A DNA stretch of 64,000 bases, from contig NC_016622.1 in the NCBI RefSeq assembly GCF_000283655.1, forward strand, positions 2,802,501-2,866,500. The letters run 5' to 3'. The notes under the pieces were generated by a model that worked only from the letters and a program-made list of their open reading frames with translations, made no database searches and was not told the origin of the DNA. The position numbers and the translations under genes were made by a program. Shown here one piece after another: positions 59,632 to 64,000 of the stretch (positions are counted from its first letter, which is position 1; each line of letters starts with the position of its first letter). This stretch comes from Azospirillum lipoferum 4B (GTDB lineage Bacteria; Pseudomonadota; Alphaproteobacteria; Azospirillales; Azospirillaceae).

Positions 59632-60857
59632 TGACCCTCCGTCATCGTACCGCATTCAGCGCCATCGCCCTCTTCGGGGCGGTGGCGTTGCTGTTTTCGG
59701 CCTGCACGCCGAAGGATGAAGCGAAACGGGAAGAGGCCAAGCCGCCGCCCGATGCCCTGACGCTGGCACCGCTGACCTTCGCCGAGCTTCCGGGCTGGCG
59801 GACCGATCCGGTTGCCCAGGCGATCCCGGCGCTCGCCCGTTCCTGCGCCCGTTTCAGGACCCAGCCGGCGGACCGGCCGGTCGGGCCGAACGGGGTGGCC
59901 GGCACCATCGGCGACTGGCAGGGCCCTTGCACCCGGCTGGCCGATCTGCCGCCCGGCGACGATGCCGCCCGCGCCTTCTTCGAAACCAACTTCACCCCCT
60001 ATGCCGCCGGCAACAACGGCACGCGGGAGGGGCTGTTCACCGGCTATTACGAAGCCGAGCTGGAGGGCAGCCGTCGGCCGGATCCGGCCTATCCCGTGCC
60101 GCTCTATCGCCGGCCGGCCGATCTGGTGATGGTCGATCTCGGCGACTTCTCCGACCGCTGGCGGGGGGAGCGCACCGCCGGCCGGGTGGTCGACGGGCGG
60201 CTGAAACCCTACGAGGACCGCGCCGCCATTGTCGCCGGCTCGCTCAAGGGCAAGGGGCTGGAACTGGTCTGGGTGAAGGATCCTATCGGCGCCTTCTTCC
60301 TGCAAATCCAGGGATCGGGCCGGATCCGTATGGTCAATGAAGGCAATGGCGGCAGCGAGATGCGCGTCGGCTACGCCGCCCAGAACGGCCACAGATACGT
60401 CGCCATCGGCAAGGAGCTGATCGACCGCGGCGCGCTGAAGCGGGAGGAGGTGTCGCTCCAGACCATCCGCGCCTGGCTGCTCGCCAATCCCGATCAGGCG
60501 TCGGCAGTGATGAACGTCAACCCGTCCTACGTCTTCTTCCAGCCGCTGACCGGCGACGGTCCCAACGGTGCCCAGGGCGTTGCGCTGACGCCGGGGCGCA
60601 GTCTGGCGGTGGACTCCAAGTTCATGCCCTACGGCGCACCAGTCTGGCTGGATGCCGAGGACCCGCTCGACGGACGGCAGCGGCTGCAGCGGCTGCTGAT
60701 CGCGCAGGACACCGGCGGCGCCATCCGCGGGCCGGTGCGCGGCGACGTCTTCTGGGGCCATGGGGCGGAGGCCGAGCAGAAGGCCGGGGTGATGAAAAGC
60801 CGCGGCACCTACGCGCTGCTGCTGCCGAAGAGCGTGAAGGTGGCGGCAGGCGGGTAG
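59631..60857 (+). CDS. mltA: Membrane-bound lytic murein transglycosylase A (MltA)
   Basis: 408-residue outer-membrane lipoprotein enzyme cleaving peptidoglycan glycan chains to 1,6-anhydro products. A lipoprotein signal ends LLFSAC (Cys 25). The MltA domain includes GLFTGYYEAELEGSR and the 3D domain near the C-terminus has SLAVDSKFMPYGAPVWLDAE and AQDTGGAIRGPVRGDVFWGH with the catalytic Asp. The gene is coupled to timA. A 14/16 parS lies 6 bases past the stop. Confidence 0.94.
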   Translation: MTLRHRTAFSAIALFGAVALLFSACTPKDEAKREEAKPPPDALTLAPLTFAELPGWRTDPVAQAIPALARSCARFRTQPADRPVGPNGVAGTIGDWQGPCTRLADLPPGDDAARAFFETNFTPYAAGNNGTREGLFTGYYEAELEGSRRPDPAYPVPLYRRPADLVMVDLGDFSDRWRGERTAGRVVDGRLKPYEDRAAIVAGSLKGKGLELVWVKDPIGAFFLQIQGSGRIRMVNEGNGGSEMRVGYAAQNGHRYVAIGKELIDRGALKREEVSLQTIRAWLLANPDQASAVMNVNPSYVFFQPLTGDGPNGAQGVALTPGRSLAVDSKFMPYGAPVWLDAEDPLDGRQRLQRLLIAQDTGGAIRGPVRGDVFWGHGAEAEQKAGVMKSRGTYALLLPKSVKVAAGG

Positions 60858-60862
60858 GGGAA

Positions 60863-60878
60863 TGTTTCACGTGAAGCG
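60863..60878. other. parS: parS-like site (14/16) between mltA and hslU
   Basis: TGTTTCACGTGAAGCG has two mismatches, both in the right arm; left half and core are exact. It is about 8 kb to the right of the proposed origin, the only site on that side. Confidence 0.7.
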
Positions 60879-60910
60879 GGGCGCCCGACGCGGGCGCCCT
60901 CCTCACCCCC

Positions 60911-62254
60911 TCACAGGATGAACTTCGACAGATCCGCGTTCTTCGCCAGACCGCCGACCCGCTCGCGCACCAGGGCGGCGTCGATGGTGATGGTCTCGCC
61001 GGCGCGGTCGCTGGCGGCGAAGCTGATTTCCTCCAGCAGGCGTTCCAGCACCGTGTGCAGGCGCCGCGCGCCGATGTTCTCGACCGAGCTGTTGATCTCC
61101 GCCGCCAGACGGGCCAGCTCGTCGATGCTGTCGTCGGTGAAGACCAGATCGACCTCCTCCGTCTTCATCAGCGCCTTGTACTGGCGGATCAGGCTGGCTT
61201 CCGGCTCGGTCAGGATGCGCTTGAAATCGTCCTGGCTCAGCGCCTTCAGCTCGACGCGGATCGGCAGGCGGCCCTGCAGTTCGGGCAGCAGGTCCGACGG
61301 CTTGGCGATGTGGAAGGCGCCCGACGCGATGAACAAAATGTGGTCGGTCTTCACCGGGCCATGCTTGGTCGACACCGTCGTGCCTTCGATCAGCGGCAGC
61401 AGGTCGCGCTGAACGCCCTCGCGGCTGACGTCGGCGCCGCGCGCGTCCGAGCGGGCGGAGATCTTGTCGATCTCGTCGAGGAAGACGATGCCGTTCTGCT
61501 CGACCGCGCGGATCGCCTCGGCCACCACCTTTTCCTGGTCCAGCAGCTTGTCGGACTCCTCGGCCATCAGCACGCCATGGCTTTCGGCGACCGACATGCG
61601 GCGGGTCTTGGTGCGGCCGCCCATCATCTTGCCGAACATGTCGTTCAGGTTCAGCATGCCCATCTGGGCGCCCGGCATGCCGGGGATGTCGAAGGTCGGC
61701 ATGGAGCCCGTCCCGGTATCGGCCACCTGGACCTCGATCTCCTTGTCGTTCAGCGTGCCTTCGCGCAGCATCTTGCGGAACTTGGCGCGGGTATCGGCAC
61801 TGGCGCTGTCACCGCACAGCGCGTCGAGAACGCGTTCCTCGGCGCGCAACTCGGCCTTGGCGGCGACCTCCTTGCGCAGGCGCTCGCGGGTCAGGCCGAT
61901 GGCGGCCTCCACCAGATCGCGGACGATCTGTTCCACATCGCGGCCGACATAGCCGACTTCCGTGAACTTGGTCGCCTCCACCTTCAGGAAGGGGGCCTGG
62001 GCCAGCTTGGCGAGGCGGCGGGCGATCTCGGTCTTGCCGACGCCGGTCGGGCCGATCATCAGGATGTTCTTCGGCAGCACCTCTTCCCGCAGGCCTTCCG
62101 GCAGCTGCTGCCGGCGCCAGCGGTTGCGCAGCGCGATGGCGACCGCACGCTTGGCGTCGTTCTGGCCGACGATGTAGCGGTCGAGCTCTGAGACGATCTC
62201 GCGCGGGCTGAAGGCGGCGGTGTCGGCGGACACGGAAGCGGTCTGAATCGTCAT
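60911..62254 (-). CDS. hslU: ATP-dependent protease ATPase subunit HslU
   Basis: 447-residue AAA+ unfoldase that feeds substrates to HslV. Walker A GPTGVGKT is at 68-75, Walker [16 protein letters not shown], and the sensor region [18 protein letters not shown]; the C-terminus ends LSKFIL, the HslV-docking tail. The insert I-domain (about 110-245) is present. Start could be ATG at 62254 or GTG at 62263, which would overlap the hslV stop by four bases. Confidence 0.96.
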   Translation of the reverse strand: MTIQTASVSADTAAFSPREIVSELDRYIVGQNDAKRAVAIALRNRWRRQQLPEGLREEVLPKNILMIGPTGVGKTEIARRLAKLAQAPFLKVEATKFTEVGYVGRDVEQIVRDLVEAAIGLTRERLRKEVAAKAELRAEERVLDALCGDSASADTRAKFRKMLREGTLNDKEIEVQVADTGTGSMPTFDIPGMPGAQMGMLNLNDMFGKMMGGRTKTRRMSVAESHGVLMAEESDKLLDQEKVVAEAIRAVEQNGIVFLDEIDKISARSDARGADVSREGVQRDLLPLIEGTTVSTKHGPVKTDHILFIASGAFHIAKPSDLLPELQGRLPIRVELKALSQDDFKRILTEPEASLIRQYKALMKTEEVDLVFTDDSIDELARLAAEINSSVENIGARRLHTVLERLLEEISFAASDRAGETITIDAALVRERVGGLAKNADLSKFIL

Positions 62255-62259
62255 GGCGC

Positions 62260-62823
62260 TCACAGCTTTTCCAGGGTGACGTTTTCATTGGTGTAGACGC
62301 AGATGCCGGCGGCGATCTTCATTGCCTTGCGCGCCACGGCTTCCGCATCCATCCCGTCGATGTCGATCAGCGCGCGCGCCGCCGACAGGGCATAGGACCC
62401 GCCGGAGCCGATGCCGATCAGCCCGTCCTCCGGCTCCAGCACGTCGCCGTTGCCGGTCAGCACCAGGCTGACGGACTTGTCGGCCACCGCCATCATCGCT
62501 TCCAGCCGGCGCAGGTAGCGATCGGTGCGCCAATCCTTGGCCATCTCCACGCAGGCGCGGGTCAACTGGCCTGGATACTGCTCTAGCTTGCCTTCCAGCC
62601 GTTCGAACAGGGTCAGCGCGTCGGCGGTGGCACCGGCGAAGCCCGCCATCACCGTGCCGCCAGCCAGCCAGCGGACCTTGCGCGCATTGGCCTTCATCAC
62701 CGTCTGGCCGACCGAGACCTGCCCGTCGCCGGCGATCACCACCTGACCGTTCTTGCGCACGGACAGGATGGTGGTGCCGTGCCATTGGATGGGATCGTGT
62801 GGATTGGACGCTGGGTAGGTCAT
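62260..62823 (-). CDS. hslV: ATP-dependent protease proteolytic subunit HslV
   Basis: 187-residue threonine protease of the HslUV (ClpQY) complex, degrading regulatory and damaged proteins. The catalytic Thr is residue 17 in [16 protein letters not shown], so a 16-residue propeptide must be removed. The rest is complete ([28 protein letters not shown]-like [15 protein letters not shown]). ATG at 62823; the frame is open to 62892. Pairs with hslU. Confidence 0.95.
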   Translation of the reverse strand: MTYPASNPHDPIQWHGTTILSVRKNGQVVIAGDGQVSVGQTVMKANARKVRWLAGGTVMAGFAGATADALTLFERLEGKLEQYPGQLTRACVEMAKDWRTDRYLRRLEAMMAVADKSVSLVLTGNGDVLEPEDGLIGIGSGGSYALSAARALIDIDGMDAEAVARKAMKIAAGICVYTNENVTLEKL

Positions 62824-62925
62824 GCGCAAACCATGCTGGAAAAGGGGAGCCGCCCGCCGCCCCGGAAAGACGCACCATAATGTGGGGCGCAAATCTCCTT
62901 GAGCCGCGGCGGCAAGGCATCCGGT

Positions 62926-63987
62926 CTATGTGGGAGGGGCGCGGTCCCCGTCAAGAACATCGCCGTCAAGCTCCCCATCCTCCGCCAATGGATCGGCCCA
63001 GGGGTCGGCCCTGAGATCGGACCGATTGCCGCGGCTCAGCCGGTTCTGTTGCGCTTTCCAAGCGGTGTTGCGGCCCATTCGATCCCGCTTGGACGCCGGG
63101 GAAGATGCGCTTGGCGCGGCCGGATCCGGGCCTGCCAGATCCGGGCCTGTTGGATCCGCCCCCAGCCGGTCGAGCAGCGGACCGATCGCCAGGAACTCGA
63201 CCAGCCCGGCCGGCGTGGCGACCGAGCGGCCGGCGGCAGGCGCCACGCCGACCAGCATGCCGTCGCCATCCAGCAGCGGGTCGCCGGCCTCCGTCACCGC
63301 CGTGAACAGGGCGGCGGAGCCCAGATCCGCCTGGATCAGCGCGGCACCGCGGTTCTCCGCAGAATGCAGGCTGCCGACGATCCCCTCGATCTCCTTGCCC
63401 CGTCCGCCAGGGATCGCCCGCACCGGCTGGCTGACGCGCAAGCTCCCGGTGCGGACGGGAAGGGCCGTCAACCGCGCCGGTACCCTCACCAATGCGAAAC
63501 CGCTCGCCGTATCGCGCCCGACCACCCAGCCGGTCAACTCCACCCCGCGCGCCGGCCGGACGGTGACGGTGGGGTCGGATCCGGGGAGGGGAGCCAGCAG
63601 CACGGCCTGCACCTCGCCCGCCACATCGGTCTCGCCGATGACGAACCCGTGAGAAACGCCCGACGATCCTCCGACCGCCACCCGCGCCGATGCGACCCGG
63701 CCAGACCCGGATCCGGTCCGCAGCACAAGCCGCCCCGCTGCCGGGGAAGGGAAGGCCGGACCCGGCACGGGAGCACCTACTGCGGGAGCCAGCGATATGG
63801 GCCCGAATCCGGCCGCTGTTGCCGCAGAAATCGTCGCTGCCGGCGCCGCTGCCGGAATGGACAGGGTGCCGCCGGACAGCAGGTTGCGAAACCCTGCATC
63901 GGCGGCAAGTGCTTCCACCGCTGCGGCGAATGCCTCCTCCATCAACATGGTATCGCCCTGGGGCACGCCGCGCTCCTGGGTCGTCAC
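62926..63987 (-). CDS. Hypothetical protein with trypsin-like fold features (possible inactive protease), N-terminus may be outside
   Basis: About 353-residue frame from a GTG at 63987; upstream it stays open for the last four codons, so the true start may lie outside the window. The middle (about 85-270) has a pattern like the HtrA protease domain: GWVVGRDTASGFALVRVPAR resembles the usual VVGRDxxxDLALLKV strand, and AGDPLLDGDGMLVGVAPAAG resembles the GNSGGPLxxxxGxVVGI loop, but Ser is missing. No His-Asp-Ser triad could be identified. The Gly/Pro-rich head and the basic tail (KRDRMGRNTAWKAQQNRLSR) look disordered. Confidence 0.5.
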   Translation of the reverse strand: MTTQERGVPQGDTMLMEEAFAAAVEALAADAGFRNLLSGGTLSIPAAAPAATISAATAAGFGPISLAPAVGAPVPGPAFPSPAAGRLVLRTGSGSGRVASARVAVGGSSGVSHGFVIGETDVAGEVQAVLLAPLPGSDPTVTVRPARGVELTGWVVGRDTASGFALVRVPARLTALPVRTGSLRVSQPVRAIPGGRGKEIEGIVGSLHSAENRGAALIQADLGSAALFTAVTEAGDPLLDGDGMLVGVAPAAGRSVATPAGLVEFLAIGPLLDRLGADPTGPDLAGPDPAAPSASSPASKRDRMGRNTAWKAQQNRLSRGNRSDLRADPWADPLAEDGELDGDVLDGDRAPPT

Positions 63988-64000
63988 GCCGGTGGTGACA

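Overview
This window is GC-rich, almost fully coding DNA from an alphaproteobacterial chromosome. The products, the gene order around the hemE/ppsR junction, the ornithine-lipid genes and the PstA/PstC variants point to a Rhodospirillales member, most likely Azospirillum or a close relative (inference from gene content; no database search was possible). No rRNA, tRNA, CRISPR array, transposase or prophage gene was seen. The only mobile-like DNA is a family of short GC-rich palindromic repeats.

The centrepiece is a probable primary replication origin. Between ppsR (minus strand) and hemE (plus strand), about 52.44-52.89 kb, there are several DnaA-box-like nonamers, a short AT-rich tract and nine GANTC sites within 256 bp. 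The chromosome-segregation genes parA and parB lie about 12 kb away. Five copies of the ParB target TGTTTCACGTGAAACA (two perfect, three 14/16) are spread from 34.3 to 60.9 kb. Housekeeping genes are mostly transcribed away from the origin on both sides: mnmE-mnmG-rsmG-parA-parB and ppsR-maf-aroE-coaE-dnaQ to the left, hemE-hemH-hemJ-rho and timA-mltA to the right.

Layout. 0-7 kb: ornithine-lipid acyltransferases olsB-olsA, a MucR/Ros regulator, a TusA-like protein, tsaB-rimI, a D-Ala-D-Ala dipeptidase, a degenerate polysaccharide-deacetylase-like exported protein and two unknown proteins. 7.1-12.4 kb: a long AT-richer regulatory region, dnaK, dnaJ and a membrane diguanylate cyclase. 12.4-23.2 kb: a divergent regulator/SDR pair, thpR, an aldo/keto reductase, a FIST sensor protein, a GDSL esterase divergent from a YbbA/YbbP-type ABC exporter, a YccA/BI-1 membrane protein and a SAM-hydrolase family enzyme. 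23.3-30.6 kb: a phosphate regulon phoR-pstS-pstC-pstA-pstB-phoB, notably without phoU. 30.7-32.6 kb: a XRE-cupin regulator, a GNAT enzyme and a Phd/PIN toxin-antitoxin pair. 32.7-38.4 kb: NADP malic enzyme, rph-rdgB-hemW-folA. 38.5-49.5 kb: parB-parA-rsmG-mnmG-mnmE, a [2Fe-2S] protein with a DUF6489-like partner, a DUF255 thioredoxin-fold protein, ogt and a quinone oxidoreductase. 48.8-64 kb: dnaQ-coaE-aroE-maf-ppsR, the origin, heme biosynthesis hemE-hemH-hemJ, rho, secB, fxsA, timA-mltA, hslV-hslU and a protease-like protein cut near the window edge.

Themes: very frequent 4-base start/stop overlaps (translational coupling), palindromic repeat pairs placed mainly at convergent gene ends but also inside an operon and inside the phoR reading frame, and several proteins that keep a fold but appear to have lost the usual catalytic residues.
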